47,961 bases of DNA. It comes from a virus. The position numbers and the translations under genes are program-made. Below the pieces are notes generated by a model. It had not been told where the DNA came from and ran no database searches. It was given only the letters and a program-made list of their open reading frames with translations. Below are positions 1 through 7,163 of this stretch, one piece after another; position 1 is the first letter of the stretch; every line of letters starts with the position of its first letter. Location: the IMG/VR virus record IMGVR_UViG_3300042292_000587, positions 1 through 47,961 of that record. One strand, 5' to 3'.

Positions 1-30
1 CTGCGTCGACGCCTGCGAAGGGAACTGGCC
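1..30. repeat. Left copy of 30-bp terminal direct repeat
   Basis: Bases 1-30 are identical to 47932-47961. The terminase reading frame crosses the junction without interruption when one copy is removed. The repeat is therefore most simply the overlap of a circular assembly, and not a biological long terminal repeat. A genuine short terminal redundancy cannot be excluded from sequence alone. Confidence 0.95.
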
Positions 31-888
31 CAGCACGCGCACCTTGGCGATGTCGCTTTCGATTCCGTAGTCGTCGATGATCTTCTGCTGCTCTTTCTTG
101 TTGGTGATCGCCACGGTGCGCGCGTCGATCATGCGGACCTTGTAGCGGTGTTTTTGCTTGCCAACGCAGTTCTCGTAGAAGGCGCCCGTGTTGCGCGTAG
201 GGTTGCCGAAGTCGAACGTCATCGGTTCGCCCGTCATCAAGCCGCCCTTGCGGACCTCGAAGATTTTGTCGGGCACGCCCGAGGCTTCGTCGAAGATGTA
301 GAACGACGTCGAGTTCGCGGCGTGCTGCCCGGCGAAGCTTTCCGAGTTCTCCTCGCGGCAGGTCTGTGCAGTGCAGAACCAGTCTTCGGGATGGGTCTTC
401 GATCGCAGCGCCATGGACCCACGGCCGGCGCTGTAGTCGAACCACTTCTCCGTCAGCGACTTTTTGTGCCACGAGCCCAGTGCGGCCCAGGTCTTGGTGC
501 GGAGCTGGACGTCGGTGTTCGCCGTCACGGTGCCTTTCGAGAACGGCCGCGTGTCGAGGATGAACTTGATGAGCCACGCCACGAGGACGGATTTGCCGAT
601 ACCGTGGCCCGACGCCGTCGAGAACTGGATCGGGTCGACGGGAGTGCGGCCGTCGAACTTGCGCTGGCGGATTTCCTTGCCGAGGGCTTCGAGAAACTCG
701 CAGGCCCACTTGTCGGGGCCGTACTCGAAGCCGTAGCGCGAGCGCCAAGGTTCCTCCAGCTTCACGAGCTGGATGGTGCTGTCGTTCGCCCAGTCCCAGT
801 TGAACATGACGTAGCCAAGCGGGTCGTCGTAAAAGTCGGCGATCGCGTCGGCCAATTCCTGGTCGGCTGTTTTCTTTATCCCTCCCAC
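1..888 (-). CDS. terL: Terminase large subunit, N-terminal (ATPase) part; continues at right end
   Basis: This is the first 296 codons of the DNA packaging motor; the rest is at 47236-47931, giving about 527 residues in the circle. A Walker A motif (SGHGIGKS) lies near residue 100 and a Walker B motif (FYIFDEAS) near residue 200, as in phage terminase ATPases that pump DNA into the prohead. No ATG opens the frame. The chosen start is GTG at 888, preceded by GGAG at 8-nt spacing and overlapping the end of the kinase-like gene; TTG at 855 is an alternative. Upstream neighbours are the kinase-like gene and TerS. Confidence 0.93.
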   Translation of the reverse strand, partial: MGGIKKTADQELADAIADFYDDPLGYVMFNWDWANDSTIQLVKLEEPWRSRYGFEYGPDKWACEFLEALGKEIRQRKFDGRTPVDPIQFSTASGHGIGKSVLVAWLIKFILDTRPFSKGTVTANTDVQLRTKTWAALGSWHKKSLTEKWFDYSAGRGSMALRSKTHPEDWFCTAQTCREENSESFAGQHAANSTSFYIFDEASGVPDKIFEVRKGGLMTGEPMTFDFGNPTRNTGAFYENCVGKQKHRYKVRMIDARTVAITNKKEQQKIIDDYGIESDIAKVRVLGQFPSQASTQ

Positions 889-1319
889 TTGACGGGCTCC
901 ATCTTCCAGGCGTTGCTCTTCATCAGGCGAAATATGTAGTGGTTGGCGTAGTCGAGGCACACTGCGCGCCCCTTAAGGATGCCCCAGTTGCCGACGTGGG
1001 CGTCGGCTTTGAGCCACGCCGGGATACGCCGGGGCAGCACCGACCAATCTTTGATGGGCTGGCAGCGTTCCATGATGAGGTACTTGCCGCCTTGCGACAG
1101 CCGGCGACACGGGGCCAACCAGCGCTTGACTTCGGCTTGGAATTTGTATGACAAACTTTCGAAGAGGTCGAACTCGGTGAAGTTGTCGCGCGCCGGCAAA
1201 TCGCGCTCGACCTTGACGACCGTGTCGCTGTTGAGGGCGCACAGGTACGTGTCGCGCGTCTGGCCGCTGCCGAGCTTGTCGCCGACCACAAGCTCCCAAA
1301 ATTCCCCTTCCAAAGACAT
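876..1319 (-). CDS. Small protein-kinase-like protein
   Basis: This is a 147-residue protein with kinase-fold signatures in the correct order. They are a glycine-rich loop (GSGQTRDTY, near 17-25), a beta-3 lysine (VVKVE, near 34-38) and a hinge-like LIMERC segment (near 81). A catalytic-loop-like ADAHVGN (near 105-111) and a metal-binding LDY (near 122-124) follow, in place of HxDxxxxN and DFG. It is much shorter than a normal kinase (about 250-300 residues) and lacks most of the C-lobe. It may be an active minimal kinase, an aminoglycoside-kinase-like remnant or a pseudokinase. It sits between TerL and a small ORF in the late operon and overlaps the TerL start. The fold call is motif-based inference. 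Confidence 0.7.
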   Translation of the reverse strand: MSLEGEFWELVVGDKLGSGQTRDTYLCALNSDTVVKVERDLPARDNFTEFDLFESLSYKFQAEVKRWLAPCRRLSQGGKYLIMERCQPIKDWSVLPRRIPAWLKADAHVGNWGILKGRAVCLDYANHYIFRLMKSNAWKMEPVKWEG

Positions 1320-1327
1320 TCTCTACC

Positions 1328-1495
1328 TCAATGGTATTTCGCGAGGACGGCCGACTTCAAATCCTCGTCGGTGGCTTCCTCGGGCAAGTCGACATGCTCC
1401 GGTCCCCGGCGCACGGCAAGGGGCGTCAGGACGAGGCAGTTGATCGCCCAGCCGCCTTCCCCGTAGGTCTTGGCGTCTATGACTACCTCGTCCAT
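1328..1495 (-). CDS. Small hypothetical protein (55 aa)
   Basis: The ATG at 1495 follows GGGGAGAC in the leftward direction and the frame ends with TGA at 1328-1330, 8 nt before the kinase-like ORF. The product starts MDEVVIDAKTYG and is acidic (LPEEATDEDLK). No family is recognised. Its tight spacing between the surface protein gene and the kinase-like gene supports it being a real member of the late operon. Confidence 0.65.
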   Translation of the reverse strand: MDEVVIDAKTYGEGGWAINCLVLTPLAVRRGPEHVDLPEEATDEDLKSAVLAKYH

Positions 1496-1510
1496 TGACT
1501 TTGTCTCCCC

Positions 1511-2944
1511 TTAGTAAGAGTTGAACCCGGTCACTTGCAGAAGCACGTTGGCGCCCGTCGCACCGGCCGTGTAGTTCAGCGCAGTCGCCGCCGTACCGCG
1601 AAGCGGCGTGGGGAACTGGAGCTGCACGGGGTTCGCCATGCTGGCCGGCGCGTTGAACTGGATGAGTGTCGTGGCACCGTCCTGGACCGTCACCAGCGTA
1701 GCCGTGGCGTTCGTGTTCTGGTAGACGATGCTGGTCACGTTCTGACGGATGCCGGCCGCCTGCGCAGCTCGGATGGCCGTCTGCGCGGCCGTCGTGATCG
1801 TCGTCGCGACCTGAAAGTCCAGATCGGGCGGCGCGAAAGGCTTCACGACCGCTTGCCCCGACGTGGACAGCGTCAGTCGCGCGGCATCGCCCGCGACGAG
1901 GGTGCTGGCCGGCAGCGCCGTGCGGACCACGCCGCCGACGATGACCGGGTGCGAGTTGGCGACCGCGTCTTCCGCAGCCGTACCGCCGGCCGCAAGGGAG
2001 CCGGCGACGCCGCCGTTGACCGGGGTACGCACGGGCAGCGGGTTCGAGGAGCCTGTGGGGGCCACGCCCTGGATGTAGACCTTGGAGTTGGCGAACTCCT
2101 CGATTGCCAGGAACCCGAGTGTGAAGGTGGTGCTGGACGCCGGCGCCGTCGTGCCGTTGAAGTTCCAGAGCCAAAGGTAGAGCGGCACGTTTTCGTCGAC
2201 GATGTTCTGCACGCGGCTCGCGCGCGTTTCCACGGCGGGCGTCGTCGACGAGGATACGGGCTGGTCCCACAGGAAGACGTCGCGACCGGCGATCTCGTTG
2301 TGGACGATTGTGCCCGGCGAGGCCGTGGTGTTGATGGTCGCCGTCGTGTCGCCGGAGTTCCAGCCGCGACGTTGGCAGTCGAAGGCGACGTTCGTGGCGG
2401 TCGTGCCCGTGTAGAGATTGCGGACGTAGTTGTGGCCGAACAGCGTGAGCGAGCCGGTGCCCGACGTCGGCCAGCTCGCGACCGTGAACGTGATCGACAC
2501 GCCTGGGACGACGGAAGCGATCGCGTACCGGCCGGGCACACCGCCCGTACCCGTGAGCCCCGCAAGGATCATCGCCTGCCCGACGTTCTGCGACGTGAAG
2601 CCATGGCCCGGCAGGAACACCGTGACGCTGGTGGCGCTGTTGATGTTGTAAACCAGACCTTCGCCGATGAGGTCGGCAAGGAGAACCGCGAAGTTGTTGT
2701 TGGCGATACGCTGCGAAGCGATGAACGAGTAGCGAAGGCGCTGCGTCCCCCGCCAGAACCGCTCCGACCGCGTCAGGAACTCGGCGTTGACGGTCGTGCC
2801 CGCAACGATGTTGAGCGATCCGGCGCCCTGGTTGTAGGTGACGCCACCGACGATTACTGGCGTGGTAAGGCCGGGCGAAACAATGGACGCCCCCACCTCG
2901 GAGAAGGATACCGCCCAAGAGTTCAACGACAAGGGTTCCGACAT
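1511..2944 (-). CDS. Putative virion surface / fibre-like protein
   Basis: This 477-residue protein is rich in Thr, Ser, Ala, Gly and Val, with short alternating beta-type stretches and no Lys-rich or coiled-coil segments. That composition is typical of phage surface decoration, spike or fibre proteins. The N-terminus (MSEPLSLNSW) has no signal peptide. It starts at ATG 2944, 3 nt after the TerS stop, and is translated between the two terminase subunits, an unusual place for a tail protein. No family is recognised. Alternatives are a head fibre, a receptor-binding accessory protein or an unknown late protein. Confidence 0.65.
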   Translation of the reverse strand: MSEPLSLNSWAVSFSEVGASIVSPGLTTPVIVGGVTYNQGAGSLNIVAGTTVNAEFLTRSERFWRGTQRLRYSFIASQRIANNNFAVLLADLIGEGLVYNINSATSVTVFLPGHGFTSQNVGQAMILAGLTGTGGVPGRYAIASVVPGVSITFTVASWPTSGTGSLTLFGHNYVRNLYTGTTATNVAFDCQRRGWNSGDTTATINTTASPGTIVHNEIAGRDVFLWDQPVSSSTTPAVETRASRVQNIVDENVPLYLWLWNFNGTTAPASSTTFTLGFLAIEEFANSKVYIQGVAPTGSSNPLPVRTPVNGGVAGSLAAGGTAAEDAVANSHPVIVGGVVRTALPASTLVAGDAARLTLSTSGQAVVKPFAPPDLDFQVATTITTAAQTAIRAAQAAGIRQNVTSIVYQNTNATATLVTVQDGATTLIQFNAPASMANPVQLQFPTPLRGTAATALNYTAGATGANVLLQVTGFNSY

Positions 2945-2947
2945 GGT

Positions 2948-3535
2948 TTACTCCTTTGCTTCTGTTTCGCGTGCCTGCGCCGCTCGTTTGCGGCCGGCCA
3001 GGATGCGTTCGACGACGGAAAGCTCGCCCGACACTTCGACCTTGTCGGTGCTGTAGCCGAGGATTTTGGCGAGAGCGTCGAGGGCCGCCTTCTTGTCGTG
3101 GAACTTGACTTTGTACTTTTTGACCTCGCGCGCGTCTTCGCCTTTGCCGTCTTTGTACTCGTCGACCTGGAACTCCGAAAGCGCCGCGCGCTGCTCGTCG
3201 TTCATGCCGGCCAAGTCGAGGACAGCCGAGCCGTCGTCGTTGATCTCCAGGAGGTCGCCGAAGTTGGCGAAGGCGATCTTGGCGTATTCCTGGATGATGC
3301 GCTCGCGGGTCACGTCCGTCTTGCGCACCATGCTTTGGCGGCGCCGGTCGATTTCTTTAAGGACGTCGGGATGGTTGAAGAGGCGGTGCTGGTAGCCCTC
3401 GATGCTCTTTTCCGAGAACCCGCAGGTACGCATGGCTTGGCGCTTGTTGAAGCCGTTCGAGAAATACTCGTCGACGAGCTTCAGATAGCGCTCGCTCACT
3501 TCCCGCATCGGTTTGTTCTTTTTACCCTGACGCAC
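2948..3535 (-). CDS. terS: Terminase small subunit
   Basis: This is a 195-residue DNA-recognition subunit of the packaging terminase. The N-terminal region has a helix-turn-helix-like stretch (NKRQAMRTCGFSEKSIEGY) followed by NHPDVLKEIDRRR, matching phage terminase small subunits. The C-terminal part is charged and helical. GTG at 3535 is preferred because GGAGG lies 5 nt upstream. The longer reading from GTG 3685 gives a proline-rich, non-homologous leader and would begin upstream of the promoter at 3638-3666. It is the first gene of the late operon. Confidence 0.88.
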   Translation of the reverse strand: MRQGKKNKPMREVSERYLKLVDEYFSNGFNKRQAMRTCGFSEKSIEGYQHRLFNHPDVLKEIDRRRQSMVRKTDVTRERIIQEYAKIAFANFGDLLEINDDGSAVLDLAGMNDEQRAALSEFQVDEYKDGKGEDAREVKKYKVKFHDKKAALDALAKILGYSTDKVEVSGELSVVERILAGRKRAAQARETEAKE

Positions 3536-3637
3536 CTTGGCCTCCTCGAAACTGGTGGGGGGAAACTTGTAATGCTCCTCCCCCCAGGGAGCGGGGCCGC
3601 GTCCAGGAGGGAAGGGGCTCCGACGCGGCCAGGGTTC

Positions 3638-3666
3638 AGAATAGGGCCACGGCTTGGGGCGGTCAA
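3638..3666 (-). promoter_or_regulatory. Predicted sigma70-like late promoter
   Basis: Read leftward, TTGACC (3666-3661) and TATTCT (3643-3638) are separated by exactly 17 bp. The predicted start near 3631 gives a leader of about 95 nt before the TerS GTG. A dispersed palindrome begins 12 bp upstream of the -35 box, a position compatible with activation or with control of a divergent promoter. Confidence 0.7.
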
Positions 3667-3677
3667 GCGCAAATTTT

Positions 3678-3693
3678 GGGATCACGTAATACC
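3678..3693. promoter_or_regulatory. Dispersed palindrome site 1
   Basis: GGGATCACGTAATACC fits the 12-site consensus GGNATNAYRTNATNCC. It lies just upstream of the predicted late promoter and in the divergent early/late gap. Confidence 0.8.
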
Positions 3694-3981
3694 GGCGCGA
3701 AGGGTTCCAAAATTTTTCGGGACTGCGTTTGAACGCTACGGAAATCGGGGGTACACCCTTTGATTGTACTCAAGAGGTTTTTGCGGAGGGCCTGCGAGTA
3801 CCAAGGAGGCTACTTGGCGCGCCCGAGCCCCCCGTGCCCCCGAAGTGCCCTCGACCACGTTGGGGCCCCCCGCGATCCAAAGCGATCGTTCGCACACGAA
3901 TGAACCGATGGTAGCATCGGCATAACATGAGATGCAATCGACGCGTGTGCAATCGAAGCATGCGCTTTCCATTGAGCGCCT

Positions 3982-3997
3982 GGGATGACGTAATACC
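3982..3997. promoter_or_regulatory. Dispersed palindrome site 2
   Basis: GGGATGACGTAATACC lies in the divergent regulatory gap, 304 bp from site 1. This is the only closely spaced pair in the genome. Confidence 0.8.
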
Positions 3998-4111
3998 GGC
4001 GAATAGCATCCGTTGCCGCAATTGCTGCATTGGATGCTCATACGTTTCTAACGACGTCGATAGTGCAAAGGTTGGATTTTGGGCACACTGGAAAGCCCTC
4101 AAAGCCTATTC

Positions 4112-4127
4112 TGTACTGGTCAGTACA
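4112..4127. promoter_or_regulatory. 7-bp inverted repeat, possible operator
   Basis: TGTACTG and CAGTACA are perfect inverted repeats separated by GT. The site is upstream of the first rightward early gene and unlike the 16-bp dispersed palindrome, so it may bind a different regulator. It is only loosely similar to a LexA box (CTGT at the left edge, no matching ACAG at the right spacing). Confidence 0.5.
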
Positions 4128-4241
4128 AAGAATACGATAGCGCTACGTTATAACATATCATGCGAAAACATGTGCAATATCGGCGATAAACGCGCGCTTT
4201 ATCGTAGGCGAAGAAAAATCGACGTATCGAAAGAAAAGCCA

Positions 4242-4270
4242 TTGACAAACGAAAACCGCGCGCACATATT
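4242..4270 (+). promoter_or_regulatory. Predicted early promoter upstream of the first early gene
   Basis: Consensus TTGACA at 4242-4247 is followed after 17 bp by CATATT at 4265-4270. The next gene starts at 4318, giving a leader of about 40 nt. No other good promoter is seen nearer the gene. Confidence 0.6.
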
Positions 4271-4317
4271 ACACAACGTAGCGCCAACGTGGCGCAATCG
4301 CTTGGAAGGGCGAACCA

Positions 4318-4742
4318 TGCTTTCAGCCTCACTCAATCGCCTAGTGCTTTCGCAAGCTTCGCGCGTCAAGTGGCACGCAAGCGCCAATGCGCCAGAAACT
4401 TTTGAAGACTTGCGGCGCGCATTTGCGACGCTGGGTTATATCCCGGTTTCGACAATCGGCTGCGAAACGTCAATCTACGGCGACGCAAGCGTAAACCTTG
4501 CCTTTCGCGCATGGCACGATGCGACGCATCTAGCGCATGGCCTAGGCTTCAATGCGTCGGATGAAATAGCCGTTGCGCACATTCAATGCGCAAGCGCGTG
4601 CATTGCACGCGACAAAGCCTTGTTATGGGCAGACGTCGCGGGCCAAGTGCGATATTTCGAAGCGTTCGGCGAGTTTCCGAACGATCAAACGGCCTTTGTA
4701 CTGGACTATATCGCGTGCGGAATTGTCCGCAAGCGCTTTTGA
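4318..4742 (+). CDS. Hypothetical early protein (141 aa)
   Basis: The first gene of the rightward early block starts at ATG 4318, 7 nt after GGAAGG and downstream of the 4242-4270 promoter. The same frame is open back to 3927, but that extension crosses the promoter and inverted repeat and is not credible. The central segment RAWHDATHLAHGLGF contains an HDxxH-type cluster that could bind metal; no known family is assigned. The protein looks mainly alpha-helical and alanine-rich. Codon use and base composition are more AT-rich than in the replication genes. Confidence 0.8.
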
Positions 4743-4754
4743 AGAGGTAGAACA

Positions 4755-5075
4755 ATGGCAAATATCAGTGAACTGGTCCGCAACGAAAACGAGCAATCTC
4801 CTATCCATTCGCGTTTCCCTGATCGCTTCCGCAAGCCGAACGGGCAATTGACGCGATACGCTTTCGCGTGCGGATACATCGAAAAAGTGTACCACAAGCG
4901 CAATCTTGCTTATGCGGAACTATCGAGCCCCGGCGGGTGTTCGCATGTGGACGTGCGGCTATTCGATGAAACGGGCAAACGCATTGCTTGGATAGGTGCA
5001 AGCGCGCCAGGAAAAGCCCGCAAGCTTGCGCGCAAGCTTCTAAACGAATACGCGGCTTCTCGTCGCGCCGTTTGA
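4755..5075 (+). CDS. Hypothetical protein (106 aa)
   Basis: Starts at ATG 4755, 12 nt after the preceding stop, with an AGAGG ribosome-binding site. It is a soluble, basic protein. The C-terminal half (IAWIGASAPGKARKLARKLL) suggests a lysine-rich helix that could contact nucleic acid, but no family is recognised. Likely co-transcribed with the gene before it. Confidence 0.78.
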   Translation: MANISELVRNENEQSPIHSRFPDRFRKPNGQLTRYAFACGYIEKVYHKRNLAYAELSSPGGCSHVDVRLFDETGKRIAWIGASAPGKARKLARKLLNEYAASRRAV

Positions 5076-5087
5076 TCGTTTTCAACA

Positions 5088-5109
5088 TGGCGCTCCATCG
5101 CGGGCGCCA
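5088..5109. repeat. Hairpin-forming repeat, copy 1
   Basis: TGGCGC and GCGCCA (6-bp stem) flank the loop TCCATCGCGG. The same 22 bases occur at 8957-8978, and similarity extends about 18 bases downstream in both. Both copies are in gaps between small early genes. Confidence 0.7.
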
Positions 5110-5155
5110 TTGTGAAGCCGGGCAATTCTGCACGCTTCAAAACGGAGTTAGAACC

Positions 5156-5599
5156 ATGTCGCACGAGAATTATGCGCTTTCGGATGTCGGCCAAAAGCCA
5201 TACGTCATTTTCGCCGTTGTGCCCGGTATCGACGTCGAGCAATTCATGCGCTCCCGTGGCGTGCCGTTCAAGACGGTTCGGGGCTCGTACCGCATGCGCG
5301 ACAGCGGCGAAATTGTGCAGGAAACGTCCTACATCGTTTCGGCAGAAGACTGGGACAAATGGCTCGAAGGTACCGCAGTTATCACGGGCCAAGAAAGCAT
5401 TTTGGTACTCGGGCCAAAAGCTTCGCGCGACGCGCATCGCCCGGCAATCCTGCACTATCTGGACGGCGAAAAATTGCCCGTGTTCCTGGGCTATTTCGTC
5501 GACTGCGAAGAACACGTCGCAAAGGCGCAACCGGGCTGGACAGAAGATGACGGCGTCTTCTACGCATGCTTTCACGACGTAGAAGACGCCCAAGAATAG
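5156..5599 (+). CDS. Hypothetical protein (147 aa)
   Basis: The chosen ATG at 5156 has a GGAG 7-10 nt upstream; the in-frame extension to 4988 overlaps the preceding gene and is rejected. The product is acidic at its C-terminus (ending DVEDAQE) and carries no membrane segment. The N-terminal part (YVIFAVVPGIDVEQF) looks like a small alpha/beta domain. No family is recognised. A strong hairpin follows 18 nt after the stop. Confidence 0.78.
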   Translation: MSHENYALSDVGQKPYVIFAVVPGIDVEQFMRSRGVPFKTVRGSYRMRDSGEIVQETSYIVSAEDWDKWLEGTAVITGQESILVLGPKASRDAHRPAILHYLDGEKLPVFLGYFVDCEEHVAKAQPGWTEDDGVFYACFHDVEDAQE

Positions 5600-5616
5600 G
5601 CACGGATAGCCTATGG

Positions 5617-5640
5617 CTGGGGGCGAATTTTCGCCCCCAG
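5617..5640 (+). terminator. Strong GC-rich hairpin, possible terminator
   Basis: CTGGGGGCGAA and TTCGCCCCCAG pair perfectly over up to 11 bp around a T-rich loop. No T-run follows, so it may be a pause site, a factor-dependent terminator or an RNA-stabilising hairpin. Confidence 0.5.
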
Positions 5641-5679
5641 TGATAGCCTAACCGTCAATCGCGAACCGGAGTAGCACCC

Positions 5680-6297
5680 ATGTTTAAAGAGCACCAAGCC
5701 AAAATCGGCCAATGGGCTAGGCAATCGCCCGACAATTTCGGGCGCGTGCTGCAATTCGTCATTCTAACCATTCGCATGCCGCTGCATCGCGTCAAAAGCG
5801 ACTTCGACACCGTGGCAGAAGGCGGCGAGGACGCGACGTCTATTCTTTTCGGCTTCAAGGCAAGGGCATGGCGCGAGGCATACGAAAACCAAGAGCGCCT
5901 ATTCAGCTTCCTGGAGCATGTATGGTCCGATCCTGAATTGACGGCACGCGAAAAACATATGGATATGTTGGAGGCCGTATCCGACCAATTCGGTTTCGGG
6001 CCGGTAAAGGCCGGGTTCGTATTGCAATTGGCCTACGGCATATCCGGATGCATCGACACCCACAATTTGAAGCGTTTCGGTATCGGCCTGCGGACCTTTT
6101 CGAATTACCGCCAGAAGAAAACGCGCAAAGGTCGGCGGGCCATGCTTTCCAGATACGTCGATACGACCGAAGCGCAAGGCGGTACGGAGGCCCTATGGGA
6201 CGGCTGGTGCGAATTCGTTGCGCAAAACTCGCCAGGACCTTACAAGGGCTCGGCGTATGAGGTATCCAAGGCGCATTGCGACGCTCTTGGGCTTTGA
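5680..6297 (+). CDS. HhH-GPD-like protein (DNA glycosylase-related)
   Basis: This 205-residue protein has the helix-hairpin-helix plus catalytic-loop signature of the endonuclease III superfamily. GFGPVKAGFVLQLAYG is followed by CIDTH, near residues 107-128, compared with GVGRKTA...VDTH in EndoIII. The Asp of the GPD loop is present. The lysine is shifted one position relative to EndoIII, so lyase activity is uncertain. The C-terminal four-Cys iron-sulphur motif is absent. In a phage such a protein could excise damaged or modified bases in host or phage DNA. Start ATG 5680 has GGAG 8 nt upstream. The assignment rests on motif recognition only. Confidence 0.6.
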   Translation: MFKEHQAKIGQWARQSPDNFGRVLQFVILTIRMPLHRVKSDFDTVAEGGEDATSILFGFKARAWREAYENQERLFSFLEHVWSDPELTAREKHMDMLEAVSDQFGFGPVKAGFVLQLAYGISGCIDTHNLKRFGIGLRTFSNYRQKKTRKGRRAMLSRYVDTTEAQGGTEALWDGWCEFVAQNSPGPYKGSAYEVSKAHCDALGL

Positions 6298-6375
6298 CGG
6301 TTTGGCGCGTGTTTCGACGTGCGCCAGATCGAAGCCCGGCAATGGTGCAAGGCTTCTAGGCAAGAGGACAAGCCA

Positions 6376-6594
6376 ATGAATAAAAAGGCGTTCTACATCT
6401 CGCATCTATCGCAAAGCGTCGAGTTCGTCGATCAAGCTCGGATCGCGGAAACCAAGAACGCAAGGTCGGAGTGGCTGACCTTGGCGCTTGCCAAAATCCG
6501 CCTTGCGTGCGACGTGGCGGGGCTCGACTATCACGCAATCGAGCGCGACAGCTACCAAGCCTACCTCGACCAGAAAATCAGCGAACAACGTTAA
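6376..6594 (+). CDS. Small hypothetical protein (72 aa)
   Basis: ATG 6376 is preceded by GAGGAC and gives MNKKAFYISHL. The track frame is open to 6319 but without a ribosome-binding site there. The product is helical and acidic with no known domain; it is probably translated with its neighbour at 6614. Confidence 0.7.
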   Translation: MNKKAFYISHLSQSVEFVDQARIAETKNARSEWLTLALAKIRLACDVAGLDYHAIERDSYQAYLDQKISEQR

Positions 6595-6613
6595 ACCAAG
6601 AAAGGCCAGTGTC

Positions 6614-6808
6614 ATGGGTAAAACCTACAAGTACGATCCTGAAAACGAATTGAGGCCCGTGGACGTCGAGATGAGAAAGCACGAGGCTCGGCGCCCGCGC
6701 GACCGCTGGGACATCGAGTTCGAAGAACACCAGATGGCCCAGACAAGCGACCATCGCGCAAGCTTGCCCGTGACGCGATACAGAACCCGTCCCCCCGTTC
6801 GAGAATAG
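6614..6808 (+). CDS. Small hypothetical protein (64 aa)
   Basis: ATG 6614 follows AAAGGCC and lies 19 nt after the preceding stop. The product (MGKTYKYDPENE...) is highly charged, rich in Arg, Glu and Asp, and probably largely disordered. It is the last gene before the 415-bp non-coding repeat region. Confidence 0.65.
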   Translation: MGKTYKYDPENELRPVDVEMRKHEARRPRDRWDIEFEEHQMAQTSDHRASLPVTRYRTRPPVRE

Positions 6809-6884
6809 GCCACGAGTTATAGGCCATTGGTCGCTAATCCAAGGCGCACATTGGATGCAAAATCAAGCACCCAAGTTCACACCC

Positions 6885-6921
6885 AAAAAGGGGTCTCTAC
6901 AGAGTAGAGAACCCCCCTTTT
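6885..6921 (+). terminator. Predicted intrinsic terminator
   Basis: A long imperfect stem pairs AAAAGGGG and TCTCTAC on the left with GTAGAGA and CCCCTTTT on the right, and it ends in TTTT. It would stop rightward transcription from the first early block before the repeat array. Confidence 0.7.
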
Positions 6922-6925
6922 GTGG

Positions 6926-7105
6926 TCGTGATACTTTTGAGGGAGCCTTGAACAAATTCCTTATCACGACGGAAAAGATCGTGATACATTTTGCATCTAT
7001 TGCAGTAAACATCGTATCACGACAAGGGTCGGTCGTGATGCGTCGTGATGCCGTAGGTTCGCGTTCCTGATCACGATCTTTTCAGTCGTGATACTATCGT
7101 GATAC
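6926..7105. repeat. Array of nine TCGTGATAC repeats with about 53-bp periodicity
   Basis: Plus-strand copies start at 6926, 6979, 7033, 7043, 7086 and 7097. Minus-strand copies cover 6961-6969, 7014-7022 and 7068-7076. The plus set at 6926/6979/7033/7086 and the minus set at 6961/7014/7068 each repeat every 53-54 bp, close to five helical turns. The extra copies at 7043 and 7097 are one turn after their neighbours. A 23-bp inverted-pair element at 6963-6985 recurs in reverse orientation at 7070-7092 with 22 of 23 bases identical. The array could be iterons of an origin or cooperative operators. Confidence 0.9.
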
Positions 7106-7163
7106 TTTGCGATCCCTGGATTGTAGAGACTGGCCTATCCGTTTCCACTTTTAGGTGCAGCTA

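Larger units (their letters stand above)
3536..4317. other. Non-coding regulatory interval between late and early transcription units
   Basis: No convincing gene is seen on either strand for about 780 bp. ORFs here lack ribosome-binding sites and run through recognisable signals. The interval holds the leftward late promoter (3638-3666), two copies of the dispersed 16-bp palindrome (3678, 3982) and a perfect hairpin CCGATG-GTAG-CATCGG near 3907-3922. It also holds a 7-bp inverted repeat (4112-4127) and a rightward promoter (4242-4270). Base composition becomes visibly more AT-rich from about 4050 onward. This is the likely transcriptional switch region. Confidence 0.75.

Noticed and set aside
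1-30. Biological long terminal repeat
   Set aside because: The identity is only 30 bp and lies inside terL; a circular assembly overlap explains it fully.
3536-3685. Longer TerS starting at GTG 3685
   Set aside because: The extra residues are proline-rich with no family match, the start lies within palindrome site 1 and upstream of the predicted promoter; GTG 3535 has a better ribosome-binding site.
1323-3763. ORFs 1323-2918 (minus, another frame) and 1535-3763 (plus)
   Set aside because: Both overlap the surface protein and TerS genes entirely, and their products are Arg/His/Gly-rich shadows.
4112-4127. LexA box
   Set aside because: The inverted repeat TGTACTG-GT-CAGTACA starts with CTGT but lacks ACAG at the N8 spacing, and does not fit the GTTC-N7-GTTC form either.
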